The notes under the pieces are model-generated. The model did not search any database and had not been told where the DNA came from. It was given only the letters and a program-made list of their open reading frames with translations. The translations under genes were made by a program, and so were the position numbers. From Candidatus Denitrolinea symbiosum (lineage in GTDB: Bacteria > Chloroflexota > Anaerolineae > Anaerolineales > Villigracilaceae), in NCBI GenBank assembly GCA_017312345.1, contig BLAA01000001.1:620001-684000 (forward strand): a DNA stretch of 64,000 nucleotides, written 5' to 3'. Below are positions 1 to 8,114 of this stretch, one piece after another. Every line of letters starts with the position of its first letter. Position 1 is the first letter of the stretch.

Positions 1-1
1 T

Positions 2-574
2 GAAAAAATGAGCGAATTGCCAGAACCAGTAAAGAATTACATTCATCTTGGCGAATTGCAAAACATACATAAAAGATATAAATGCCGAATTCGAGAGCCT
101 TGGTATAGCGTTCCTTCGGTTTATGCCACATCTCTTGGAATGCTAAAGCGAAGCCATGATTTTCCACGCTTGGTTTTCAATAAAGCACAAGCATATACAA
201 CTGACACCACTTATCGCGTCAAACACAAAAAATTCAATGAAGCAACAATCGTTGGCTCTTTCATTAATAGCCTTACCGCATTGAGCGCGGAGATTGAGGG
301 AAGGCATTATGGCGGCGGAGTTTTGGAACTTGTACCTTCTGAAATAAGAAAGTTGTTAGTTCCAATCCAGAAGTTTGACCAGAAAGAACTTTACAAACTC
401 AACACCCTTATTCAAAACGGAATTCCATCCGAAGAATTACTTTCTCAACGAGATAAAGAAGTTTTATTACCACTTGGTTTTGGTAAAAAGGAAACGACCA
501 CGCTTTTAGAAGCATGGTCGCGCTTACGCTTGCGTCGTCAAAGGCAAGATGCTGATGAAGTTTTGGAAGAATAA
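2..574 (+). CDS. N-6 adenine DNA methyltransferase, C-terminal part (5' truncated by window)
   Basis: The reading frame is open to the left edge, so this is the 3' end of a larger gene; the ATG at 8 is internal. The visible part has the look of the C-terminal, target-recognition end of type II/Eco57I-like adenine methyltransferases. The segment GRHYGGGVLELVPSEI (residues 98-113 counted from that ATG) resembles the conserved G-x-x-YGGG-hxK/E-hxPSEh block seen there. The catalytic NPPY motif would lie outside the window. The gene converges on the PLD-type nuclease gene with a gap of 3 bp, which supports a restriction-modification pair. Family assignment is moderate because the catalytic half is missing. 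Confidence 0.7.
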   Translation, partial: EKMSELPEPVKNYIHLGELQNIHKRYKCRIREPWYSVPSVYATSLGMLKRSHDFPRLVFNKAQAYTTDTTYRVKHKKFNEATIVGSFINSLTALSAEIEGRHYGGGVLELVPSEIRKLLVPIQKFDQKELYKLNTLIQNGIPSEELLSQRDKEVLLPLGFGKKETTTLLEAWSRLRLRRQRQDADEVLEE

Positions 575-577
575 ACT

Positions 578-1762
578 TTAGGTTATTTGAATTGTAAATG
601 GTTCAACTTCTCCTGGGGGCGGAGCGTAAAGGCTAAATGTTCTTCCAATAAGATTTAACTCTCGTATAACCTCTCCCAGTTCACCCCAATGCAGAATGGT
701 AGTGTAGTTGTGCTGTCCTGCCTCTCCACTTGGCTTATGGCTAATCATAAGCTCATGGATACCATAACTCTCTCCAAGAATGTAAATATCAAAGTCGGCT
801 TCTGTTCGTTCGCTATAGGGCGAAGCTCTCCATTCCCGCCAATCTAAATTGCCAAACACATTATTTCTAAAGTATGTGGTTTGGTCAATAGGATCGTCAT
901 TTACACTCCATCTCGCTTGTGTTAATCTCAAGCCACCTGTAACATTTCCTGCTTGCCTTTGAACATCAGAAGCAGGAAGGTTGAGTTTTTGCCAAACTAA
1001 ATCTCCTATGATATTTCGCGGTGATGGCTCATTTGGTGTAGGAGCAGGTTGTCGAGTTCTTCTTGGTTGTCTGACAGCAGGGGGAGTTGATGATCGGCGT
1101 GTACGAGATGGACGATTGATTATTTCTACGCCAAATGGCGAAGCTGGAGAGTCTGAACGATCTTGTGCTCTCAAAGACCGCCTCTGATTTGCTGTAATCT
1201 CTCTTTCAGTTGGTACTTCACCTCTCCTTACCAGAGTATCGATCAGATTACCGTTTAGAACTTGAGCTGTGCTTCCTTGAGGATTTAAGTATCTGTTTAA
1301 TGACGAAAGGACTTCAGTATATTCGGTGATATCTTGAGGGAAATTAAAAGTAGTTTGAGTTGATGCTTCGTAATTGGTATAAAGCCCACCATCTGTTAGA
1401 TTGCTTGAACCCACGAAAAGCTCTGCTTTTAAGCCTGTCGCTTCGAATAAATAAATTTTGGGGTGAAAAGTGTGCCCTCTTCTAGCATTATGGACAAGAA
1501 TTGAATTTACTCTAAGAGAATCTATTCTTTGAAGAGCTTCTGCAGAGGTTGACTTTACATCAAAACCCACAGTTATAGAAATCTCTGCTCCACGATTTTT
1601 TGAAGCAAGTATGTTTTCTGTAAGACGGTCAATTGCCTGTGCGTTTGCAAAAGCAGAAATCAACCAAACTTTGTTATAGAAGGGATTTTCTGATGAGAGA
1701 AGGTCGTTGATGATTTCTCCCATTTTGACACTTGAAGGTTGAAGGACAACGCTGGTTTTCAT
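578..1762 (-). CDS. Phospholipase-D-superfamily nuclease, probable restriction endonuclease
   Basis: A 394-residue protein with a single N-terminal PLD-like catalytic block: H100-P-K102 followed by GSSNLTDGGL (118-127) and NYE (130-132). This is the HxK...GSxN...E layout of PLD nucleases such as BfiI and NgoFVII-type restriction enzymes, which dimerise to build one active site. Residues about 200-255 are Arg/Pro/Ser rich and probably a linker; the C-terminal 140 residues are an unassigned domain, possibly the DNA-recognition part. ATG start with AGGA about 8 nt upstream. It is convergent with a DNA methyltransferase gene 3 bp away, so a type II restriction role is inferred; a PLD nuclease of other function is the alternative. 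Confidence 0.7.
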   Translation of the reverse strand: MKTSVVLQPSSVKMGEIINDLLSSENPFYNKVWLISAFANAQAIDRLTENILASKNRGAEISITVGFDVKSTSAEALQRIDSLRVNSILVHNARRGHTFHPKIYLFEATGLKAELFVGSSNLTDGGLYTNYEASTQTTFNFPQDITEYTEVLSSLNRYLNPQGSTAQVLNGNLIDTLVRRGEVPTEREITANQRRSLRAQDRSDSPASPFGVEIINRPSRTRRSSTPPAVRQPRRTRQPAPTPNEPSPRNIIGDLVWQKLNLPASDVQRQAGNVTGGLRLTQARWSVNDDPIDQTTYFRNNVFGNLDWREWRASPYSERTEADFDIYILGESYGIHELMISHKPSGEAGQHNYTTILHWGELGEVIRELNLIGRTFSLYAPPPGEVEPFTIQIT

Positions 1763-2242
1763 ATAATGTCCTTGATGAAATAATGTTTACAGTGATATTC
1801 CACATAGTATAAACGATAAGTGATATGTCAAAAGCAAAGGGGGGAGGGAGGGACCTCACCCTGATTGGCGGGGCTGATCGGCATGTCCGCTTGCCCCTCT
1901 CCAAATGGAGCTCCACAGGGGTGCTTCGCGAAGGGTATGGAGTTGACTTCTTTTCTGCGCCTGGTGGCGTGTTGGGTTTCCAGAGCAACGTTTCGTTTCA
2001 GGATGGTTTTAGCCTCTCCCCCTTGGGGGACATCGTACCCGAAGCGGAGCGGAGTGGTAGACGGGAGAGGGGTTTTGGTTGACCCCCTCTGTCCTTCGGA
2101 CATCTCCCCCAAATGCGACAATGAAAAGCTGGGATAAAAATGGGGAGTTCGAATCGTCGGATTTGGGGGAGACTCGGCGATGGGCATTTCCTTGCAACTG
2201 GGGCATTATTCATCCTTCATCATTCATAATTCATCCATTCCC
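1763..2242. other. Intergenic stretch with decayed, repeat-like sequence, no intact gene
   Basis: No frame here has a ribosome binding site or recognisable protein. The AT-rich first 60 bases are the upstream region of the PLD nuclease gene. From about 1838 on there are short GC-rich palindromic scraps (CCCCTCTCC / GGGGAGAGG type) like the dispersed repeats elsewhere in the window. Several short overlapping frames on both strands are judged spurious. Confidence 0.5.
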
Positions 2243-2302
2243 TTTCGGATTGATGAGGTGATGATGGGACTGTCCGCGGTGGTGGGGAAGATCAGAGAAT
2301 TG
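2243..2302 (+). pseudogene. DUF559 gene relic (C-terminal tail only)
   Basis: Translates as FRIDEVMMGLSAVVGKIREL, the last helix/strand region of DUF559 (Vsr-like PD-(D/E)XK) proteins. The same tail recurs in the relics at 3662-3905 and 4709-4865. Nothing upstream remains of the gene, so this is a fragment. Confidence 0.6.
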
Positions 2303-2378
2303 ACATTCCAATAATTCTCATGGTTGACCCTGCAAATTATTTGATATAAAATAAGGTGGACTGTGAAGGAGTTTGCCC

Positions 2379-3614
2379 ATGTCCACTTCCCTTTTCAAGC
2401 GAACGGCGATAGATGAAATTTCCAAGTATCTTCACACGGACGATATCGTCGTCATTCACGGCGCGCGGCAGGTGGGAAAAACGTCTATTCTGATGTATTT
2501 GCAGGAGCAACTCGAATCGGCGGGCGAACGGACGTATTACATTGATCTGGAAGACAGCCGCTTCGTGTCCACGCTGGATAAGGGCGTGGATGAATTTGCC
2601 GCGTATTTGGGGGAACAGGGATTTGACCTGTCCGCGTTCAGGCAATCGGGGAAGAAACTCTTTGTGTTGGTTGACGAGATTCAGTATCTAGCGAATCCAT
2701 CCTCCTTTTTGAAGTTGCTGGCGGATCATCACCGTTATTTGAAGATCATCGTTTCGGGATCGTCCAGTTTCGAGATGAAGAGCAAATTCAAGGATTCGCT
2801 GGTCGGCAGGACGGTCAACTTTGAGATCCATCCGCTCTCGTTTCGGGAGTTTTTGCTGTTCAGGGACGTCCCCTTTGTCCCTGCCGAACGATACACCGAA
2901 AAGAAAACCGCCGAATTGAAGTCCCTGTTTACCGAGTTTGCCATGTATGGCGGGTATCCAAAAATCGTGTTGACTCCCGAAATCGGCATGAAGGAAAGAT
3001 ACCTGCAACAGATCATTGATACCTACATCCGCAAGGACATCCGCGACCTGGCGGAGATCAAGGATGTCAACAAGTTCAACCGCCTGCTGGAAGTCCTGGC
3101 TTCGCAAAGCGGAAACTTGTTGAACGTCAGCGAGTTGAGCGCCACCTGCTCGCTCTCGCGCGAGACCGTCGAGCGGTATCTGTTTCTGCTGGAGCAGACG
3201 TACATCGTTCGGCTTGTGCGTCCCTACAGCCGCAACCTCCGCTCGGAATTGACCAGGACGCCCAAGATCTTTTTCTACGACACAGGCTTGATGCAAATGT
3301 TGTGGTTGAAACAATTACAAAAAGAAGTTTTGGGATCGGTCTTTGAAACCAGCATTTACGCCGAATTGATAAAGGCGCATGGAACCGACAATGTATTTTA
3401 TTGGCGCACACAGGACAAGAAAGAAGTTGATTTTATTTTGCGGTCGGGAAAAAAAGTAATCCCCATCGAAGCAAAGTTGAGTTTTCCACGAAACATCCCG
3501 ACAGGTATTCATACCTGGAAGGAATCCTTCGGCGTAAAGGATCATCTGATTGTTGGATTGAACGGGACTTCCGAAGAGGTTGGGTTTATCTATCCATGGC
3601 AGCTGCCCGAGTGA
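2379..3614 (+). CDS. AAA-family ATPase with DUF4143 domain
   Basis: Residues 28-35 GARQVGKT form the Walker A motif and VDE (98-100) the Walker B, typical of the AAA_14 ATPase domain. The C-terminal half matches DUF4143, ending in EVDFIL...IEAKLS, a PD-(D/E)XK-like nuclease fold signature. The ATG at 2379 is preferred over an in-frame TTG at 2373 because AGGAG lies 7 nt upstream of the ATG. Length (411 aa) is normal. The family is abundant in accessory regions and its role is not established. About 155 bp of its 3' end and downstream sequence is duplicated at 17198-17354. Part of a patch with DUF559 relics and a toxin-type nucleotidyltransferase. Confidence 0.93.
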   Translation: MSTSLFKRTAIDEISKYLHTDDIVVIHGARQVGKTSILMYLQEQLESAGERTYYIDLEDSRFVSTLDKGVDEFAAYLGEQGFDLSAFRQSGKKLFVLVDEIQYLANPSSFLKLLADHHRYLKIIVSGSSSFEMKSKFKDSLVGRTVNFEIHPLSFREFLLFRDVPFVPAERYTEKKTAELKSLFTEFAMYGGYPKIVLTPEIGMKERYLQQIIDTYIRKDIRDLAEIKDVNKFNRLLEVLASQSGNLLNVSELSATCSLSRETVERYLFLLEQTYIVRLVRPYSRNLRSELTRTPKIFFYDTGLMQMLWLKQLQKEVLGSVFETSIYAELIKAHGTDNVFYWRTQDKKEVDFILRSGKKVIPIEAKLSFPRNIPTGIHTWKESFGVKDHLIVGLNGTSEEVGFIYPWQLPE

Positions 3615-3661
3615 AACCAAATGGTGCATCAAAGAACTCCGCCATAAGATGAAAGAATATC

Positions 3662-3905
3662 TTGTGGGAAGAATTACAGGCGTGTCAGTTGGGTGTTGGG
3701 TTTAGAAGGCAGCAGGTCATTGCTGGTCATTGAAGCGGATGGCAATGTCCACGATTTGCAGAAAGAGGAGGATGAACGGCGGGAGAAGGTGTTGAGTGAG
3801 ATGGGGCTGAGGATCGTCCGATTCAGGAATGATGAGGTGGTGAAGAACCTGTCCGCGGTGGTGGGTAGAATCAGGTCAATGTTGGTATACTTGGCGACAA
3901 GGTGA
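3662..3905 (+). pseudogene. DUF559 endonuclease-like pseudogene, frameshifted
   Basis: Frame 1 reads LWEELQACQLGVGFRRQQVI, the typical DUF559 N-terminal block, then ends; a second frame resumes at SLLVIEADGNVHDLQKEEDE and runs through LRIVRFRNDEVVKNLSAVVGRI to a TGA at 3903-3905. The central strand with part of the nuclease core (VDFYC-like) is deleted and the frame is broken, so the gene is dead. DUF559 proteins are small Vsr/PD-(D/E)XK-like proteins, often multiplied in these genomes. Confidence 0.8.
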
Positions 3906-3908
3906 CAC

Positions 3909-4691
3909 ATGAGCAAAAAGACCATTGAAAAGAATCTTGTCAAAGCGTTGCTCCATGCTGGGGCAATGACGTACAAACTCTATGAATTTGAACTCGAAGA
4001 ACATGTTGATGAGTTTCTAAAATCCAAGAAGAAAGACAAGGACGATTATTTCTTTGCAGTGACAGAGCATACGAATGATGTCGCCATGTTGTTGATTGAC
4101 GAGAAGAACAAAGTTCATGTCAACGAGGAAGCGCGGGCAAAACTGAAGGAGTATTGGGGCGAATCGTACGAGCATAATTTAAAGGTCATGATCCCCCACA
4201 TGGTTGATGAATTGAATCAGGGATTTCTGTCTGTCAACGGAGTGAAGATAGAGAAACGCACATCAAGAATAACCAAACAGACAGCAAGCAACAAACCTCG
4301 TTGCGGACTTTGCGGAAAAACCAAGAACTTGACTAAAACTGAATGTTGCGGCAATTGGATTTGTGATGACCAGCATAAATACGTTCTGTTTTCTTACGCG
4401 CGCAACAGTTGTTCCCGCAACCATGACCGTTATACGCTCTGTAGTCATCATTTCAACGAAGGACATTCGGGAGATTGGAAAACCTGCAAGAAATGCAGGG
4501 ACGATTTTGAGACGGAAATGTACGTCTATTACGGGACAAATGAATACAATTTTGAAAAACTCGAAAATCCCCCCGAATTCAAACCTACGCGTTGCGCGAA
4601 GTGCAAGAAAGTGATCCACTTGGGCACGGATGGTTACACCATGCACATGGGCAAATATTATTGCGTGGAATGTGCCGCACTCAAATGGTAA
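3909..4691 (+). CDS. Cysteine-rich putative zinc-binding protein, unknown function
   Basis: A 260-residue soluble protein I do not recognise. The N-terminal 120 residues are charged and mostly helical in composition. The second half is dense in Cys/His pairs: CGLC (132-135) with CC and CDD following, CSRNH and CSHH, CKKC, then CAKC...YYCVEC at the C-terminus, which suggests two or three zinc sites, the last a LIM/treble-clef-like ribbon. It starts 4 bp after the DUF559 relic and its 3' end runs into another relic, so it lies between two decayed genes. Base composition is more AT-rich than the housekeeping genes, consistent with acquisition. No function is claimed. Confidence 0.65.
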   Translation: MSKKTIEKNLVKALLHAGAMTYKLYEFELEEHVDEFLKSKKKDKDDYFFAVTEHTNDVAMLLIDEKNKVHVNEEARAKLKEYWGESYEHNLKVMIPHMVDELNQGFLSVNGVKIEKRTSRITKQTASNKPRCGLCGKTKNLTKTECCGNWICDDQHKYVLFSYARNSCSRNHDRYTLCSHHFNEGHSGDWKTCKKCRDDFETEMYVYYGTNEYNFEKLENPPEFKPTRCAKCKKVIHLGTDGYTMHMGKYYCVECAALKW

Positions 4692-4708
4692 AACTGGGCA
4701 AAAGCAAC

Positions 4709-4865
4709 TTGCAGAAAGAGGAAGATGAACGGCGGGAGAAGGTATTGTCCCCTATGGGGATGCTACGCGATCCGCGCTGGGGCTGAGGGTGGTCAGGTTT
4801 CGGAATGATGAGGTGATGAGGGACGTGTCCGCGGTGGTGGGGAGAATCAAAGAATTGGTTTACTT
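4709..4865 (+). pseudogene. DUF559 gene relic with small palindromic insertion
   Basis: Begins LQKEEDERREKVLS and, after an extra ~28 bases that contain CCCCTATGGGG and ATGCTACGCGATCC, resumes as LGLRVVRFRNDEVMRDVSAVVGRI. The N-terminal half of the gene is absent. The extra bases look like a short dispersed palindromic repeat that landed in the gene. Confidence 0.65.
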
Positions 4866-5522
4866 GACCAACAACAAACTTTCCCCCAATTGATTCAACT
4901 GCGAAATGAAGGTCTCGACGGGCGGGGCTTGAATCCAGCGGATGGATTCCCAGTCCGCTTTTTGGACAGAGCAAAGCGCCCGTCCAAGATCGGCAGGGAA
5001 AACGCCTGCGGCTTTACTTTGCGCATCCGTGATGGCGGCTTGAAGGGAAAGGTTCTTCTGGCAGCAAAATCCCCAGATATCAGCCAGGTCTTTGGGTTCT
5101 TCGCGATCGAGCAGGGCGGTTACTTTGTTGGCAAGAATATTTTCGGCGCTATCCAATCTTCCGAGAATGGGATGGTTTTGAATATCACCGACACGCGCGG
5201 GCACATCATTGATCATTTCGATTTTGAGCGATAAATCCTTTTGCGCAAGATTGAGCCGCGCGAATCGCTCCTCTTTCATCAAGACTTCACATTTCCATTC
5301 TTTGTTAAGGGATTGAATGATCCGCTCGACCCACAAGCCGAAACGATTGTCATCATTGACAAAGTAATCAAGATCGTCTGAGAAACGGTGTTGAAGATAG
5401 CCACGCGAGGCGGCGGTCCCGCTTGTGAGATAGAAACCAGTATCCGCTCGATTAATGGCTTGTATCGCGCGGTCTTGAAAAGGATATAAAATATCAAAGT
5501 AAAAAGCAGAGTTGTTAGCCAC
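4860..5522 (-). CDS. Nucleotidyltransferase, AbiEii/AbiGii toxin-like
   Basis: A 220-residue DUF1814/AbiEii-type nucleotidyltransferase. The family signature is visible as GTAASR (35-40) and RFSDDLDYF (46-54), where the two Asp residues bind metal, and a later KVTALLDREEPKDLADIW segment typical of the family. Toxins of this group (type IV AbiE systems, MenT) transfer nucleotides to RNA or tRNA. The GTG start overlaps the end of the upstream small gene by 8 bp, a two-gene toxin-antitoxin arrangement. The 3' end runs a few bases into the adjacent DUF559 relic on the other strand. Activity as a toxin is inferred from family and context. Confidence 0.85.
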   Translation of the reverse strand: MANNSAFYFDILYPFQDRAIQAINRADTGFYLTSGTAASRGYLQHRFSDDLDYFVNDDNRFGLWVERIIQSLNKEWKCEVLMKEERFARLNLAQKDLSLKIEMINDVPARVGDIQNHPILGRLDSAENILANKVTALLDREEPKDLADIWGFCCQKNLSLQAAITDAQSKAAGVFPADLGRALCSVQKADWESIRWIQAPPVETFISQLNQLGESLLLVK

Positions 5523-5808
5523 GAAGCAACTCAGGGTGTTTTTCGGGGAGCCATTTTACGAGGAAATCAAACCCACGTACTCGGCTCTTCGAGCGGACAC
5601 GTCCGCGCCAATGCGGCCAATTTTCGACGAGTCTTTTATAACCGATCAGACGGACAATTTCATCGTAGGGAGCATACTCCAGCAAGCGACGCGTTGCCCA
5701 ATCCTGGTTTAGCCGTCCCTTCGTGAGACGACCACTCAGAATTTCGCGGAATTGTATTTGGTCGAGATCGTAATCCCATAAATAGGGGAGGCGCTGTGTT
5801 GCCTGCAT
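5515..5808 (-). CDS. Small partner of AbiEii-type toxin (putative antitoxin)
   Basis: About 97 residues if the ATG at 5808 is used; an in-frame TTG at 5832 would add eight. The protein begins MQATQRLPYLWDYDL and has LLEYAPYDEIVRLIGYKRL, resembling the small DUF6922-like proteins encoded next to AbiEii nucleotidyltransferases. It overlaps the toxin start by 8 bp, implying translational coupling and a shared transcript. No DNA-binding motif is obvious. The antitoxin label rests on position. Confidence 0.7.
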   Translation of the reverse strand: MQATQRLPYLWDYDLDQIQFREILSGRLTKGRLNQDWATRRLLEYAPYDEIVRLIGYKRLVENWPHWRGRVRSKSRVRGFDFLVKWLPEKHPELLRG

Positions 5809-5867
5809 ATTTTGATTATACGTGAAAATCAAAACTACGGTGTGACACGACTCTTATCGAGAAAATC

Positions 5868-6057
5868 TTGTGGAAAGAATTACGGGCGAGTAAGCTGGGA
5901 GTCTATTTTCGGAGGCAACAGGTTATTCAAGGTTTCATCGTCGATTTTTACTGTCACCCCGTGAAGATCGCACGGGGTCTTCGACAAGTCCGCGTTGGTT
6001 GTGGAAGTGGATGGCGATGTCCACGATTTACGGAAAGAGGAAGATGAACGGCGGGAC
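5868..6057 (+). pseudogene. DUF559 gene relic, frameshifted and 3'-truncated
   Basis: Frame 1 gives LWKELRASKLGVYFRRQQVI then QGFIVDFYCHPVKIARG; a second frame continues as SALVVEVDGDVHDLRKEEDE. It is the best-preserved N-terminal half of the DUF559 relics but lacks the C-terminal third, being joined at about 6057 to an unrelated fragment of a lipoprotein gene. Confidence 0.75.
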
Positions 6058-6063
6058 TGGCGT

Positions 6064-6224
6064 CCACGTGGCGGCCGGCGTGGGCGACTCCTCAACGGGA
6101 GAGGGTACCGGGGTGAGGGCCGGCGCGCAACCCGCCAGCAGGATTGCAAAGCACAGAGACAGGATGATTTTCATCACGACCTCGCTGTTGCAAATATTAT
6201 CGCACAATTACGCGCCGCGAGCGT
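6064..6224 (-). pseudogene. 5' fragment of a PhnD-like lipoprotein gene (duplicate of 16904-16957 region)
   Basis: Reading leftwards from an ATG at 6173, the frame gives a lipoprotein signal MKIILSLCFAILLAGCAP, nearly identical to the start of the intact gene at 15884-16903. Similarity (by eye around 85 percent) extends through about 50 bp of upstream sequence. Only about 37 codons remain before the join to the DUF559 relic. Confidence 0.75.
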
Positions 6225-6332
6225 CCGCGAATTCGCTAATTTCACGAAGAAGCATGAAAAATCCGTGCGATCCGTGTCCAGGGAGAATGAAACGACGATT
6301 TTTCAAACACTCTCTTACAGCCAGATACAGCC

Positions 6333-7901
6333 CTACTTAAGATCGTACAAATATAGATATACCGACGTGCCGGGGACGCGGTATTCGCGCGTCAATTTCC
6401 CAATCGAATTCAGATAACTCAAAATATAATCGCGCTCGTTAAAGTCCCCGCGCTCGTAGACGTGCGAGAATAGAAACCAGACTCGGGCGCGGCCGCGCAG
6501 CGCGTCCAATTCGGCGCGGTAGAGTTCGGGCTGATCGTGATGGTCCTCGCCAAAGATGAAGTCGCACAGGCACAGTCCGTATTTCGGCGCGTAAAAACGG
6601 ACGGCGTGTTCCGCCCAGTGATACACGTAAACGATGTCGCCTTCCTTGTAATAGTCGCGCAGGTATTCCATCGTCGGGCGGATGTGCTCGCGCAGTTTCG
6701 GCGCGGCGAAGTTTTCGTAGGCGAGGGCGACGGGCCCGAAGAGCAGGGACGCGGCGAGGACGAGGCGGATCGTCCACGCGAGCCAGCGCGGGCGGGAGAG
6801 AAGCGCCGCGAGAGTCTCCGCGCCCTCGGCGAGGAGGAGAGTCAACGCGGGGGCGAGGAAAAGGATCATCCGTCCCGCGAACGGGTAGAGGGTCAGGAAG
6901 GAGGCGAGGAGGGCGAGGAGGAAGGTCAGGAGGAGGAAGAGGCCGAAGCGGGGAAGTCGCCGCGTGAGTCCGATCGTCCCGATGAGAAAGAGCGGCGCGG
7001 AGACGAGGTAGGGAATCCGCAGGCCGAGCAGGTCCGCGAAGGGCGCGCGCAGGGAGCTGGCGATCCACGCGAACGCGGAAGCGTCGCGGGGGACGAAGCC
7101 TTCGCGCCAGAAGTCGAGGAAGAATTGATGCGTGGAGAGTTGGCGGAGGTTGAGGAGGTAGAGCGCGGCGAGGTTGACGATCCAGACCGCGCCGACGAGG
7201 AGGAGGGCGGCGATGCCGCGTCGGTCTTTGCCGCGCAGGGCGGAGAGGAAGAGCGCGAGGCCGAGCGCGCCGACGACGAACAGCGCGGGATGCGAGAGCC
7301 AGACCGCGAGCGCGCCCGCGAGGGCGAGGAGAATCATGTTCTCTTTATCGCGAATTCCGCGAATTTGCGAATTTCCGTTTTCGTCATTCGCGTTTTCGGG
7401 AAATTCGCGCGAGGACCTGCCATTGTCGGCGTTCTTTGCGAGTCTGAGAAATAAAAGAAAAAGCGCCAGCGCGATGGCGGCGTCGGAGGAGTATTGCTTG
7501 GCTTCGGAGGAATAGGAGACGAGCGCGGGCGAGAAGGCGAAGAGCGCCAGCGCGAGACTGCCCGCGAAGGCGCCGACGGTTTTGCGGACGAGGAGGAACA
7601 TCAGCGCGAGCGCGAGACAGCCCGCGAGGAAGGGGATCAGCCTGAGCGCGTATTCGGAGGAGCCGAGATAGAGGGTGACGGATTTTTGGAGGACGAGGAA
7701 GCCGATTGGCGCGCCCTGATCGTTGTCGAGCGGCTGGATGAGACGCGCCACGTCCCGCGAGAGGATGTTGTTGGCGAGCATGGCTTCGTCCAGCCAGAGC
7801 GAGCGGTTGACGAGGTATTGCCGCAGGCGGAGGGCGAGTCCCGCGAGGACGAGTCCGAGTCCGATCCAATCGCGTGGGGCGAGGCGGGCGAGTCGTTTCA
7901 T
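6333..7901 (-). CDS. GT39-type membrane glycosyltransferase
   Basis: A 522-residue polytopic protein with about a dozen hydrophobic segments. The first periplasmic loop carries WLDEA (36-40), the acidic motif of GT39/GT-C glycosyltransferases (PMT/ArnT class) that use polyprenyl-linked sugars. The C-terminal 90 residues are soluble (VYVYHWAEHAVRFY region). Residues near 165-190 form a hydrophilic stretch encoded by an AATTCGCG-rich dispersed repeat that has inserted in frame. It stands alone, 213 bp from the next gene. Acceptor and sugar cannot be told. Confidence 0.88.
   Translation of the reverse strand: MKRLARLAPRDWIGLGLVLAGLALRLRQYLVNRSLWLDEAMLANNILSRDVARLIQPLDNDQGAPIGFLVLQKSVTLYLGSSEYALRLIPFLAGCLALALMFLLVRKTVGAFAGSLALALFAFSPALVSYSSEAKQYSSDAAIALALFLLFLRLAKNADNGRSSREFPENANDENGNSQIRGIRDKENMILLALAGALAVWLSHPALFVVGALGLALFLSALRGKDRRGIAALLLVGAVWIVNLAALYLLNLRQLSTHQFFLDFWREGFVPRDASAFAWIASSLRAPFADLLGLRIPYLVSAPLFLIGTIGLTRRLPRFGLFLLLTFLLALLASFLTLYPFAGRMILFLAPALTLLLAEGAETLAALLSRPRWLAWTIRLVLAASLLFGPVALAYENFAAPKLREHIRPTMEYLRDYYKEGDIVYVYHWAEHAVRFYAPKYGLCLCDFIFGEDHHDQPELYRAELDALRGRARVWFLFSHVYERGDFNERDYILSYLNSIGKLTREYRVPGTSVYLYLYDLK
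7338..7425. repeat. ATTCGCG-type dispersed repeat inside a coding sequence
   Basis: Repeated GCGAATT / AATTCGCG words (for example CGCGAATTCCGCGAATTTGC) like those in the intergenic repeats at 38655-38790 and 59085-59160. Here they are translated within the glycosyltransferase gene without breaking the frame. Confidence 0.6.
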
Positions 7902-8114
7902 GGGAGTTAAAAAGCGTACACGGATGGCACGGATTTTACGGATGACGTCACTAAAAAAACATTTCTTACCACTAAGACCGCGAAGAAAATTTAAAAACGA
8001 TTTAAGAATTTCGAAGATTCACTTGGATTTCATTAAAAATGAATCCGAAATTTGGTTTTTCTTAGCGACCTTCGCGCGCTTGGCGGTGAGATTGCCTTGT
8101 TTCCGTGTGCCGAA
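7902..8114. other. Intergenic region with decayed dispersed-repeat words
   Basis: Contains ACGGATGGCACGGATTTTACGG and later GCGAAGAAAATTTAAAAACG, words of the kind repeated in many intergenic regions of related genomes. No gene or clear promoter is seen. Confidence 0.4.

Noticed and set aside
1825..2261. Several short overlapping frames on both strands
   Set aside because: No ribosome binding sites, no recognisable protein; region looks like decayed repeats.
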